Counted from the stretch's first letter, positions 1 to 6,726 are shown. The stretch is DNA of 13,834 nt from Phytoactinopolyspora endophytica (GCF_004138495.1 NZ_ML142856.1:168495-182328), one strand, 5' to 3'. Numbers and translations: made by a program. The notes: generated by a model from the letters alone, not told the origin.

Positions 1-25
1 GACCTCTTTGGCAAGGAGGTTCTCC

Positions 26-1048
26 ATGGAGTGTGTCCTCGCGATCGACATCGGCGGCACCAAGACGTCCGCAACGCTGGTTACCGCCGGCGCCACCATG
101 GGTCAACGCGTCACGGTTGCGACACCCGCGTCGGACGGCCCAGACGCTGTGCTCAATACAGCCGCCCAGGCTGCGCGATCAGCGCTGTCTTCCGCCCAGC
201 GAGTACAACCCGGCCTATCCGCCGCGGCGGTAGGGGTTGGCGCAGCGGGCATGTTGGATACCTCGTCCACCGTGGTCGGCGCCACAGGAACGTTCACCGG
301 ATGGGTCGGCACCAATGTCGCCGCTGAACTAGCTCGCCGGCTGGCTCTGCCCGTCGCGGCATGCAACGACGTGGACGCCCACGCGCTCGGCGAGGATTGG
401 CGCGGCGCGTCCGCCGCAACCGGATACTCCCTCATGGTGGCGATCGGCACTGGGGTAGGGGCCGCTGTGATTCGTCACGGCATGGTTCAAACCGGCGCCC
501 ACGGCGGCGCCGGTGAGGTGGGCCATGTCCCCAGCCGACTCGCCCTCGACGAGCGCTGTCCGTGCGGTCGAACCGGCCATTTGGAAGCCGTCGCCGCCGG
601 GCCAGCGATCGCGGCCCGATACAGCCGTCGCAAGAAGCTGCCCGAAGCCGCCGACACACGCACGGTGATACAGCGAGCAGCCAGCGGTGACGCCGACGCC
701 GCAGCCGTCGTCGACGAGGCGGCCGGCGCTCTCGGCGAAGCCATGGCCGGCATGATTACTCTTCTCGACCCGGAAATGGTCGTCGTTGGCGGCGGTCTCG
801 TCCACGTCGGTACGCGATGGTGGAATGTGCTCGTCGACACCATCAGCGCCCATCTCACGCCCCCGGTTGCGAACACCGCCGTTGTCCCCGCAGCCCTCGG
901 ACCAGACGCAGCGCTGGTCGGCGCGGCACGATACGCCTGGATGAACATAGGTCATGATTCTGATGTCCTGCAGAGCATGAGCGCAGGGGACACTGCACCA
1001 CCCCATCGGCACATGGAACTATCGCAACAGAAAGAAAAAGGACGCTGA
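26..1048 (+). CDS. ROK-family sugar kinase (glucokinase / N-acetylhexosamine kinase-like)
   Basis: Cytoplasmic ATP-dependent sugar kinase of the ROK family, 340 aa, usual length plus a tail of about 35 polar residues. The N-terminal phosphate-binding motif DIGGTK is at residues 8-13. The N-D pair at 114-115 gives the probable catalytic base Asp115. A GTGVG loop follows, then the sugar/zinc motif E164-V-G-H167 and the ROK signature C178-P-C180-G-x-x-G-H185-x-E187. The third zinc Cys of the classical CxCGxxGC motif is His here, which could still bind zinc. The ATG at 26 is chosen because AAGGAGG (13-19) lies seven bases upstream; an in-frame TTG at 8 precedes this ribosome-binding site and is unlikely. 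The stop overlaps the start of the GntR gene, so the two form an operon. The sugar is not determined: glucose, GlcNAc and ManNAc are all possible. The family is confident, the substrate is not. Confidence 0.93.
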   Translation: MECVLAIDIGGTKTSATLVTAGATMGQRVTVATPASDGPDAVLNTAAQAARSALSSAQRVQPGLSAAAVGVGAAGMLDTSSTVVGATGTFTGWVGTNVAAELARRLALPVAACNDVDAHALGEDWRGASAATGYSLMVAIGTGVGAAVIRHGMVQTGAHGGAGEVGHVPSRLALDERCPCGRTGHLEAVAAGPAIAARYSRRKKLPEAADTRTVIQRAASGDADAAAVVDEAAGALGEAMAGMITLLDPEMVVVGGGLVHVGTRWWNVLVDTISAHLTPPVANTAVVPAALGPDAALVGAARYAWMNIGHDSDVLQSMSAGDTAPPHRHMELSQQKEKGR

Positions 1049-1758
1049 TGAAGAAGTACGACGTGATCGCACGCGACCTGTCAAAAATGATCGCGCGGAT
1101 GGCCGTCGGCGAGCAGATCCCGAGCGAACAGGCGCTGGCTGAGAAGTATCAAGTCTCCGGCATGACAATCCGCCGAGCGCTACAGCTCCTGCACCAAGCG
1201 GGAAGGATCGAAGGTATACCAGGACGCGGCACGTTCGTCGCCGAGCCCAGGCTGAGCCGATCCCTCACATCGATCTCCTTCACCGAGACCATGCAACGCG
1301 CCGGCCGAGAGGCCACGAGCAAACTGCTCTCCGCATCGATACAGGCGGCAACCCCGGAAGAGGTGGAAATCCTTGGACTGCCCGAGAACGGCCGTGCCAT
1401 CCACGTCAACCGACTCCGCCTGGGAGACGGAGTGCCATTGTGCGTCGAGCACGCCACGCTCAATGCCGAACGTTTTCCCGACCTTCTCGCATTCGACCTC
1501 GAAGGCTCCATGTACGCACTCTTGCAACGCAAGTACGCCGTCGTGATAACACGCAGCCAGTTCGAGGTGATCGCTCAGCTACCGGATGCCCAGACCGCGA
1601 CGCTACTACAGATCGAACCATCAACGCCGTGCCTACGCACCACTTCGGTCAGTCGCGACCAACACGGAGTGCCGATCGAACGAACCTTCTCAACCTATCG
1701 GGGCGATCTCTACAGCCTGAAGTTCCAGCCCGAATCGGAAACCACAGCAGACATGTAA
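1048..1758 (+). CDS. GntR-family regulator, HutC/UTRA subfamily
   Basis: One-component transcription regulator of 236 aa, the normal HutC length. Residues 1-68 are the GntR winged helix, with the typical IPSEQALAEKYQVSGMTIRRAL helix region and the GRGTFV wing. Residues about 85-230 match the UTRA effector domain, which in relatives binds sugar phosphates or other small metabolites. The ATG shares one base with the stop of the ROK kinase gene (TGATG), indicating translational coupling. With a ROK kinase directly upstream, a role like NagR/DasR (sensing an amino-sugar or sugar phosphate and repressing the uptake/catabolic operon) is the natural inference. No operator for it can be seen because the operon promoter lies outside the window. 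Confidence 0.93.
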   Translation: MKKYDVIARDLSKMIARMAVGEQIPSEQALAEKYQVSGMTIRRALQLLHQAGRIEGIPGRGTFVAEPRLSRSLTSISFTETMQRAGREATSKLLSASIQAATPEEVEILGLPENGRAIHVNRLRLGDGVPLCVEHATLNAERFPDLLAFDLEGSMYALLQRKYAVVITRSQFEVIAQLPDAQTATLLQIEPSTPCLRTTSVSRDQHGVPIERTFSTYRGDLYSLKFQPESETTADM

Positions 1759-1919
1759 AGCTGCTGGCAAAGGTTCAAGACCTGGTCAACCGCGCGCCCT
1801 GGGCGCCGCCCGACCTGCTCCGGGCCGCGCTGGCGTTGGATGAGTTGACCGAGATCTCCGAAGATGCCGGTGCGTACGAGGCCACCGCGATGCCGCGGCG
1901 CACCCGGACACTGGCATAA
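1759..1919 (+). other. Orphan coding-like remnant between GntR and GNAT genes
   Basis: After the GntR stop, the frame of base 1761 stays open to a TAA at 1917-1919 and reads like real protein: LLAKVQDLVNRAPWAPPDLL followed by an acidic helical stretch and a basic end. It has no start codon or ribosome-binding site of its own after the GntR stop, and in this frame the sequence upstream is antisensical shadow of the GntR gene. It looks like the 3' end of a gene whose 5' part was lost in a rearrangement. I do not recognise the family. It could also be chance open frame in GC-rich DNA. Confidence 0.3.
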
Positions 1920-1958
1920 CGTGTCGCGCTTCACCACCGATGAGGGCATAGTCGCCCT

Positions 1959-2525
1959 GTGGTCACGATCAGACAATTTCGGGACGAGGACGCCCCGACC
2001 TTGTGGGCGCTCAACAACCTGCCCAACATCGGCGCGACAGCCGACCCGGCCATCCCGCTGCCGCTGCCCCCGATCTCGCAACCACCGCCCAGGTTCCCCG
2101 ACCTCGCCAACATTCGCTCCAGCTTCCAAGACGCAGGCGGTGACTTCCTCGTCGCCGAGATCAACAGCCACCTCGTCGCCATGGGCGGGATCCGGCCCAA
2201 CAGCCATGGCCAGGCCGAAGTCCTGCGAGTGCGAGTACACCCTGCCACCAGACGCCAGGGCATCGGACGAACGCTGATGACCGCCCTGGAAGCACGCGCC
2301 TGGCAACTCGGCCTGCCCGAGACACACCTGGACACCGCCACCAATCAGCCTGAAGCGATCGCCTTCTACCGAAGCCTCGGATACCAGGAGGTCGGACGCG
2401 ACCACCAATCCGGCTGGTCATGGACGCTGGTCTACTTCGTCAAGATCCTGCGATCCGGTCCGCGGCCAGTCGGCAAGAAATCCACAACCTCGCCGAGCCC
2501 GAACAACGACGAGCCACCGCCGTGA
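1959..2525 (+). CDS. GNAT-family N-acetyltransferase
   Basis: Acetyl-CoA-dependent N-acetyltransferase, 188 aa. The acetyl-CoA binding motif A is clear: the strand VLRVRVHP is followed by R-R-Q-G-I-G-R (pyrophosphate loop), then the helix LMTALEARA. Motif B follows, with the usual NQPEAIAFYRSLGYQEVG ending, including the Tyr common as general acid in this fold. The last roughly 30 residues, Pro/Ser rich, lie beyond the fold. The GTG at 1959 is taken because it starts the first beta strand (VTIRQFRDEDA). There is no good ribosome-binding site, and CATAGT at 1947-1952 sits six bases before the GTG, so a leaderless message is possible. The stop overlaps GTG 2522 of the ABC fragment. The substrate cannot be told. 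Confidence 0.88.
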   Translation: MVTIRQFRDEDAPTLWALNNLPNIGATADPAIPLPLPPISQPPPRFPDLANIRSSFQDAGGDFLVAEINSHLVAMGGIRPNSHGQAEVLRVRVHPATRRQGIGRTLMTALEARAWQLGLPETHLDTATNQPEAIAFYRSLGYQEVGRDHQSGWSWTLVYFVKILRSGPRPVGKKSTTSPSPNNDEPPP

Positions 2526-2806
2526 CCGCTGCGAGCAAGCTCGAGGTGCTGCGCGGCGTGGACTTCGACGTGGAGCGGGGCAGCATCTTCACCCTGCTCG
2601 GCTCGAACGGCGCGAGCAAGACCACGACCGTGAGGATCCTCGCAACGCTCCTGAAAGCCGACGCAGGGACGGCCGACGTCAGGGCCAGGGCGCGGTGCTG
2701 GTCTACTGCGCACGCGACGGGGTGCGAGCGAGGGTCTGGCCCTTGCCCGGCTGGACCGTGCCCTGGCCTGCCACCAGCGCCACGATCATCTGTCCGGCAG
2801 CCGTGA
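2522..2806 (+). pseudogene. ABC-transporter ATP-binding protein, internal fragment
   Basis: From the GTG at 2522 (GTGA overlap with the GNAT stop) the frame encodes about 53 residues of a DrrA-type ABC ATPase: VLRGVDFDVERGSIFTLLGS, then Walker A, then TVRILATLLKADAGTADV. Similarity stops near 2680. The following frame, open to 2806, is only antisense to the 3' end of the MFS gene. Intact relatives are about 300 aa or more, so the first strand before VLRGV and everything after Walker A (Q-loop, signature, Walker B) are missing. Walker A reads GSNGASKTT: the last glycine of GxxGxGK is Ser, which should impair nucleotide binding. A truncated, decaying gene at a rearrangement junction is the best reading. 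Confidence 0.75.
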
Positions 2807-3944
2807 CGCACATCAGCGTGAGTGGTGCCTGCCACCCCGCACTGATGGTGTGCAGCAGCCCGAATGCTGCCGGCCCCGCCGCGGCCAGCAGGTAGCCGAT
2901 TGACTGTGCCATCGCCGACAATGCGCCCGCCGCGGTCGCGTCCGGGGCGCGCAGGCTGAGGAAGGCCAAGGCGAGCACGAGGCAGGCTCCGCCACCAAGA
3001 CCGAGGACGACACTCCACAGCAGGGCCCATCCCGGCGTCGCCATAAGGCCGAGGTAGCCAGCCAGCAAGACGGCCGAACTGACCGTAGCCGCCACGCGTT
3101 GGTCACGAGCCCGCCTCAGCAGGGCCGGCACCGCCAGGCTGGTCAACACGGCCACCACCTGGAAAACAAACAGCAGCCATCCCGCTCTGGCTGCGGTGAC
3201 GCCGCCGTCCTGGAACACCTGAGGCAACCACGTTACGGCGACATAGAAGCCCAGCGACTGCAATCCCATGAACGCCGTGACCGCCCATGCCAGCCCTGAA
3301 CCCCAGGGCAACGGGTGTCTGCGGACGCCACCGACGGTGGCCGGCGGAGTCCGCAACTGCGGAAGCCACACCACGAGAGCAACGAGCGCGAGCACGATCC
3401 AGCAACCCAACGCGGTATACCAACCGCCAGGAGCCGACTGCGCGATCGGCACCGCCACCCCGGATGCCACGGCGGCGACTCCTCCCATCACCGTGGCGTA
3501 GGCGCTGGTCAGCAGCCCCACTTTGGTGGGGAAATCGCGCTTGATCAGGCTTGGGAGCAGAACGTTGCCCACGGCGATTCCGGCACCGATCAGCAGGGTC
3601 CCTGTGAACATACTGACCGCCTCCGGGACCCATCGGATTGCGACCCCGATGGCCAGCACCACGAGTGCGACCCCGAGGAGTCGCTCGGGGCCCAAACGCG
3701 CGGCGAGCCGCGGAACCACTGGAGATATGACCGCGAACGCCAGCAACGGAAGCGTGGTCAACAGGCCCGCAGCGCCTGGAGCCAACTCCAGATCGTCCTG
3801 CACGCGATCCAGCAACGGCCCCACGCCGGTCAGGGCCGGTCGTAGGTTCGCCGCCACCACCAACAACCCCATGACCAGGAGCGCTTGGCTTGAACGCCGC
3901 GGGGACCGATTCGTGAGTCGCGAGGACCTGATGTCGTCGACCAT
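2703..3944 (-). CDS. MFS transporter, CynX/NimT family
   Basis: Inner-membrane major facilitator of 413 aa, about 12 hydrophobic helices, full length. Family hallmarks are N-L-R-P-A-L-T-G-V-G-P-L-L-D at residues 33-46 (first helix) and GIAVGNVLLPSLIKRDFP at 122-139. Both are typical of the CynX/NimT branch, annotated as cyanate or 2-nitroimidazole transporters, although most members have no proven substrate. The ATG at 3944 has GGAAGG (complement of 3956-3961) upstream at a rather long 11-base spacing. It is divergent from the ArsR-type gene at 4071 and shares with it an intergenic region of half-site repeats, so it is probably repressed by that regulator. Its 3' end abuts the broken ABC gene on the other strand. 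Confidence 0.92.
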   Translation of the reverse strand: MVDDIRSSRLTNRSPRRSSQALLVMGLLVVAANLRPALTGVGPLLDRVQDDLELAPGAAGLLTTLPLLAFAVISPVVPRLAARLGPERLLGVALVVLAIGVAIRWVPEAVSMFTGTLLIGAGIAVGNVLLPSLIKRDFPTKVGLLTSAYATVMGGVAAVASGVAVPIAQSAPGGWYTALGCWIVLALVALVVWLPQLRTPPATVGGVRRHPLPWGSGLAWAVTAFMGLQSLGFYVAVTWLPQVFQDGGVTAARAGWLLFVFQVVAVLTSLAVPALLRRARDQRVAATVSSAVLLAGYLGLMATPGWALLWSVVLGLGGGACLVLALAFLSLRAPDATAAGALSAMAQSIGYLLAAAGPAAFGLLHTISAGWQAPLTLMCVTAAGQMIVALVAGQGTVQPGKGQTLARTPSRAQ

Positions 3945-3995
3945 CGACCGTCTCGCCTTCCGTTTCTGATGCCGGATTCGGTTTGGCGAACGTCA

Positions 3996-4033
3996 AACTA
4001 TCTAACGGTTGGATGATTGGCCAACTATCCAAC
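3996..4033. promoter_or_regulatory. Three half-site operator cluster between MFS and ArsR genes
   Basis: Three copies of an 11-base element: AACTATCTAAC (3996-4006), the inverted copy GTTGGATGATT (4008-4018) and AACTATCCAAC (4023-4033). The second and third form a near-perfect 26-bp dyad (4008-4033) centred on TTGGCCAA, with two mismatched base pairs. The first and second form another dyad around 4007. TAGAAT at 4041-4046 could be the -10 of the ArsR gene, with TTGGCC (4017-4022) as a weak -35 inside the dyad. Imperfect 12-2-12-like dyads over the promoter are usual for ArsR repressors. Confidence 0.7.
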
Positions 4034-4070
4034 ATTGGAGTAGAATTTCACCCGTCGGGAGGAGAACCAC

Positions 4071-4409
4071 ATGAAGGCACCGTGGCAGCCTCCGATGGTT
4101 GAGATCAGGCTGGTTGACGTGCTTGAGGCACTGGCGGATCCGATCCGCCTGACGATGGTGGCGCGTCTTTCCAGTGCTGGTAGTGAGAAGTGCACGGACA
4201 TCAACGCCGACACGCACGTCCACAAGTCGACCATGTCGCACCACTACCGTGTGCTCCGCGAAGCAGGTGTGACCTGGACGGTCGTCCAAGGCAGAGAGCG
4301 GTGGATCAGTCTTCGACGTGCAGACCTCGACGCGCTGTTTCCCGGGCTACTCGATTCGATCCTCGGCGCGGCGACGCTTCAGGTCCAGGCGCCAACGCGT
4401 CGAGACTGA
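4071..4409 (+). CDS. ArsR-type winged-helix regulator
   Basis: Small HTH regulator of 112 aa. LEALADPIRLTMVARL (residues about 15-30) is the usual ArsR helix. THVHKSTMSHHYRVLREAGV is the recognition helix region, followed by a beta wing (TVVQGRERWISL). No metal-binding CVC motif is seen; one Cys sits in the segment EKCTDIN. It may therefore sense an organic ligand rather than a metal. Strong ribosome-binding site GGGAGGAG at 4057-4064, six bases before the ATG. It is divergent from the CynX/NimT-type transporter, and the half-site cluster lies directly upstream, fitting joint control of itself and the transporter. Confidence 0.9.
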   Translation: MKAPWQPPMVEIRLVDVLEALADPIRLTMVARLSSAGSEKCTDINADTHVHKSTMSHHYRVLREAGVTWTVVQGRERWISLRRADLDALFPGLLDSILGAATLQVQAPTRRD

Positions 4410-4440
4410 CCGTTGCACCGTCGTATCGCGTGAGGTGGGA

Positions 4441-4529
4441 GGTATCCGCCACGAAACCTGGTCTCGTTGAAGTTCCCTTTGGATACAAGGTATTCATTAG
4501 ATACCTAAAACGAAACAGACGAAGGGAAC
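4441..4529 (+). promoter_or_regulatory. Dyad-rich leader upstream of the RidA-like gene
   Basis: AT-richer stretch with nested inverted repeats. AGGTAT (4488-4493) and ATACCT (4501-4506) form a perfect 6-7-6 dyad. GGATAC and GTATTC (4481-4495) overlap it as an imperfect dyad, and GGTATCC recurs at 4441-4447. In addition, GTTCCCTT (4472-4479) is the exact reverse complement of AAGGGAAC (4522-4529), which contains the ribosome-binding site. Either a repressor-binding region or, if transcribed from upstream, a hairpin that could mask the start. No convincing -35/-10 pair could be fixed. Confidence 0.5.
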
Positions 4530-4532
4530 CTC

Positions 4533-4943
4533 ATGACCGTGCAGCTCCTGACCCCTGAGGGCATGTTCCAGCCCGTCCCCTACCACCATGTTTCGATCAG
4601 CACCGGCACCCGCCAGGTGCATGTGGCCGGCCAGATCGCCCGTGACGCCGACGGGAACCGCATCGCCACCGGCGACCTCACCGGCCAGGTCGAACAGGCC
4701 CTACGAAACACGGCGCGCGGTCTGGCCGGTGCGGGAGCAAGCTTCTCCGACGTCGTGCGCCTCAGGTTCTTCGTCACCAACTGGAGCCCCGAGATGTACG
4801 ACGACTTCATCGCCGGCATCGAGCACGTCTCGACCGAGCTCGGGATCCCCCGGCCACTGCCGCCCCTGTCGGCCATCGGCGTCGACTACCTGTTTGAGCC
4901 CGACGTTCTCGTCGAGGTCGAGGCGTTCGCCGTCCTCGACTGA
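4533..4943 (+). CDS. RidA-like (YjgF/UK114 family) protein lacking the catalytic Arg
   Basis: Cytoplasmic protein of 136 aa with the whole YjgF/YER057c/UK114 fold, normally a homotrimer: VHVAGQIARDADG near the start, Q-V-E-Q-A-L-R-N in the first helix, VVRLRFFVTN in the middle and LVEVEAFAVLD at the end. In true RidA (enamine/imine deaminase) a PAR-S motif supplies the substrate-carboxylate-binding Arg (Arg105 in E. coli). Here the aligned segment is P-P-L112-S, with Leu instead of Arg. Deaminase activity like that of RidA is therefore not expected, and it belongs to another Rid subgroup of unclear role. The ATG at 4533 has AAGGGA five bases upstream. The gene stands alone and ends in a strong terminator. 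Confidence 0.9.
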   Translation: MTVQLLTPEGMFQPVPYHHVSISTGTRQVHVAGQIARDADGNRIATGDLTGQVEQALRNTARGLAGAGASFSDVVRLRFFVTNWSPEMYDDFIAGIEHVSTELGIPRPLPPLSAIGVDYLFEPDVLVEVEAFAVLD

Positions 4944-4953
4944 GACAAGAGCG

Positions 4954-4981
4954 CGCCCTGCGTCCCGACGGACGCAGGGCG
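4954..4981. terminator. Rho-independent-like terminator, probably bidirectional
   Basis: Perfect 12-bp GC-rich stem (4954-4965 with 4970-4981, CGCCCTGCGTCC pairing with its complement) and a four-base loop CGAC, 11 bases after the RidA-like stop. There is no T-tract, which is common in actinobacteria. It lies between two convergent genes (RidA-like and the SDR ending at 5028) and may serve both. Confidence 0.85.
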
Positions 4982-5027
4982 TGTCTGCCGTGTGGTGCTG
5001 ATCGTGGTCCTCAGCCCAGCGGTCCGT

Positions 5028-5768
5028 TCAGCGTTGCCCCGCGGGCCGGACGATGACCTCGTTGACATCGACGTCGGCCGGCTGCGAGATGGCGAAGCTG
5101 ACGGCTCGCGCGATGGCGTCGGCCGGGATGACCGCCGCGCGGTAGTCGACCATGGCGTTGGCGGCGTAGGGGTCGGTGATGTGGTCGGCCAGCTCGGACT
5201 CGGTCACGCCCGGGGAGATCGTCGTGGCCCGGATTCCCGGGTCGGACTCCTGTCGCAGGCCCTCGGTCAACGCCCACGCCGCGTACTTGGTCGCCGAGTA
5301 GATCGCCGACGTCGGCACGACCTCGTGCGCACCGACCGACGCGATGCTGACGACGTGCCCCGTCCCCTCTTCCCGGAAGTGCGGCAGCACCGCGGCGATC
5401 CCGTTGTACAACCCGCGAACGTTGACGTCGAGCATCTGGTCCCACTCGTCGACGAGCAGCGCGTCGAGTCGGGACAGCAGCATGACGCCCGCGTTCCCGA
5501 CGAGGACGTCGAGCCTTCCCCGTCGCTCGGTCACGTCGTCGACGAGAGTCTGGAATGCCGCCCGGTCCGTCACGTCAAGGGCGCGGCTCTCCGCACTGTG
5601 CCCGGCCTGCCTGAGTTCGTCGACAATGGCGTCGAGCCGGTCCGTGCGCCTGGCGGTGAGGACGACGTGGTGCCCCTCGACTGCCAGACGACGCGCTGTG
5701 GCCTCGCCGATGCCGCTGGAGGCTCCTGTCACCAGGACGACCTTCTGATCTTCGTTGTTTGTGGTCAT
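5028..5768 (-). CDS. SDR-family NAD(P)-dependent oxidoreductase (classical)
   Basis: Cytoplasmic short-chain dehydrogenase/reductase, 246 aa from the chosen ATG. Cofactor motif TGASSGIG at residues 14-21, a basic R40-R41 after the second strand suggesting NADP(H) preference, D-V at 65-66, NAG at 92-94, and catalytic Ser144, Tyr157 and Lys161 (Y-S-A-T-K). The ATG at 5768 (MTTNNEDQK) has GGTGAG nine bases upstream. An in-frame ATG at 5777, with GAGGTG eight bases upstream, would add three residues; further upstream starts have no ribosome-binding site. It is divergent from the XRE/MmyB gene, and SDR plus MmyB-type regulator is a recurrent actinobacterial pairing. The regulator probably controls this gene through the dyads between them. 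Substrate unknown. Confidence 0.92.
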   Translation of the reverse strand: MTTNNEDQKVVLVTGASSGIGEATARRLAVEGHHVVLTARRTDRLDAIVDELRQAGHSAESRALDVTDRAAFQTLVDDVTERRGRLDVLVGNAGVMLLSRLDALLVDEWDQMLDVNVRGLYNGIAAVLPHFREEGTGHVVSIASVGAHEVVPTSAIYSATKYAAWALTEGLRQESDPGIRATTISPGVTESELADHITDPYAANAMVDYRAAVIPADAIARAVSFAISQPADVDVNEVIVRPAGQR

Positions 5769-5787
5769 GGCATCCATCTCACCGGCA

Positions 5788-5844
5788 CCTCGGTGACCGA
5801 GGAAGGCAACGTCGTGCCTAGGTGCAGCACGCCCAGGCACGACG
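5788..5844. promoter_or_regulatory. Two dyads in the SDR / XRE divergent promoter region
   Basis: CCTCGGT-G-ACCGAGG (5788-5802) is a perfect 15-bp palindrome just upstream of the SDR start. CGTCGTGCCT (5810-5819) and AGGCACGACG (5835-5844) form a perfect 10-bp inverted repeat with a 15-base gap. Both lie in the 100-bp shared intergenic region and are candidate binding sites for the XRE regulator. Which one is the operator cannot be told from sequence alone. Confidence 0.6.
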
Positions 5845-5857
5845 ACCGGGTCCGGCC

Positions 5858-5863
5858 TAGCAT
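5858..5863 (+). promoter_or_regulatory. Candidate -10 of the XRE gene (leaderless start)
   Basis: TAGCAT fits the actinobacterial TANNNT -10 pattern and ends six bases before the ATG at 5870. There is no ribosome-binding site before that ATG, so transcription would begin at the start codon itself. No clear -35 was found. Confidence 0.5.
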
Positions 5864-5869
5864 GGCCAC

Positions 5870-6709
5870 ATGTCGGAAAACCTCCTGGGTGACTACCTCC
5901 GTGCGCGGCGCGGTCACGTCAGCCCCGAGGCCGCCGGTATCCCAGTGATCGGGGCTCGACGCGTCCCGGGGCTTCGTCGTGAGGAGGTCGCGACGATGGC
6001 GGGCATGAGCGTCGACTACTACGTGCGGCTGGAACAGGGCCGCGAGCGCCACCCCAGCGCCCAGGTTCTCGATGCCATCGCCCAGGTGCTGCAGCTGGAC
6101 GACGACGCTCGTCTCCATCTCTTCCAGGTGGCCGGGCTGAGCCCACGCCCGTACGGCGGCGCCGCACCCGAGCGCGTCGACCCCCAGCTGCTGCAGCTGA
6201 TGGAGATGTGGCCGGAGAACCCGGCGATGGTGCTCGGCAAGGCCTACGACGTCCTGGCCGGCAACCAGCTGGCATACACGCTCTTCGAGGGGTTCAGGCA
6301 CGGCGCGAACCTGCTCATGAAGGTCTTCCTCGACCCGGAGGCACGGAGGTTCTATCCCGATTGGGAGCGTGCCGCGTCCAACACCGTCGCAGGCTTCCGG
6401 CTACTCCACGGCGCGCATCCGCGCGACCCGCGCATCCAGGAGGTTCTGGAGATCGTCCGCACCCAGAGTCCCGACTTCGCGACGATGTGGGAACGTCACG
6501 ACGCGCGGGGCAAGCGGCGTGAGAGCAAGACGTTCCGTCACCCGGACGTCGGAGACCTCACGCTGCGCATGAACGCCTTCGACGTCAAGGCCGCACCCGG
6601 GCAGGAGCTGATCGTCTACCACGCTGAGCCCGGCTCTACCAGCGCGGACGCGCTCAGGCTGCTCGGAACTCTCGCCGCCACCCGGGAAGAGGAACAGCGA
6701 GCCCGGTGA
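5870..6709 (+). CDS. XRE-family regulator with MmyB-like ligand domain
   Basis: Transcription regulator of 279 aa, normal for the family. An N-terminal lambda-repressor-type HTH spans residues about 5-88, with the diagnostic VPGLRREEVATMAGMSVDYYVRLEQGRERHPSAQVLDA region (residues about 32-70). A C-terminal MmyB-like domain (about 100-270) contains the typical WPENPAMVLGKAYDVLAGN and LYTLFEGF-like segments and the final L-IVYHAEPGS strand. In relatives this domain binds a fatty-acid-like or other small ligand. The ATG at 5870 lacks a ribosome-binding site and probably starts a leaderless message. It is divergent from the SDR gene at 5768, its probable target. The AraC gene follows 24 bp downstream on the same strand but has its own candidate -10. 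Confidence 0.93.
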   Translation: MSENLLGDYLRARRGHVSPEAAGIPVIGARRVPGLRREEVATMAGMSVDYYVRLEQGRERHPSAQVLDAIAQVLQLDDDARLHLFQVAGLSPRPYGGAAPERVDPQLLQLMEMWPENPAMVLGKAYDVLAGNQLAYTLFEGFRHGANLLMKVFLDPEARRFYPDWERAASNTVAGFRLLHGAHPRDPRIQEVLEIVRTQSPDFATMWERHDARGKRRESKTFRHPDVGDLTLRMNAFDVKAAPGQELIVYHAEPGSTSADALRLLGTLAATREEEQRAR

Positions 6710-6726
6710 GCTCACCGATGTATCCT
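6704..6726 (+). promoter_or_regulatory. Palindrome plus -10 in front of the AraC gene
   Basis: CGGTGAGCTCACCG (6704-6717) is a perfect 14-bp palindrome containing the stop codon of the XRE gene. TATCCT (6721-6726) follows and ends seven bases before the GTG at 6734, which has no ribosome-binding site. This suggests a leaderless AraC message whose promoter could be covered by a dimeric regulator, perhaps the AraC protein itself. Confidence 0.5.

Noticed and set aside
2420..2521. Start of the ABC fragment upstream, within the GNAT gene
   Set aside because: This part is an out-of-frame overlap with the GNAT coding end and has no ABC-like residues; similarity begins only after the GTG at 2522.
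3103..4035. 310-codon minus-strand open frame over the MFS gene
   Set aside because: Same strand but shifted frame of the MFS gene, rich in Arg/Gly, no hydrophobic segments; a shadow.
4410..4532. Riboswitch upstream of the RidA-like gene
   Set aside because: No known riboswitch core could be recognised; only simple dyads are present.
4992..5948. 318-codon plus-strand open frame across the SDR gene
   Set aside because: It is antisense to the clear SDR (5028-5768), with repetitive Arg/Asp/Val/Gly composition and no domain; a GC-rich shadow.
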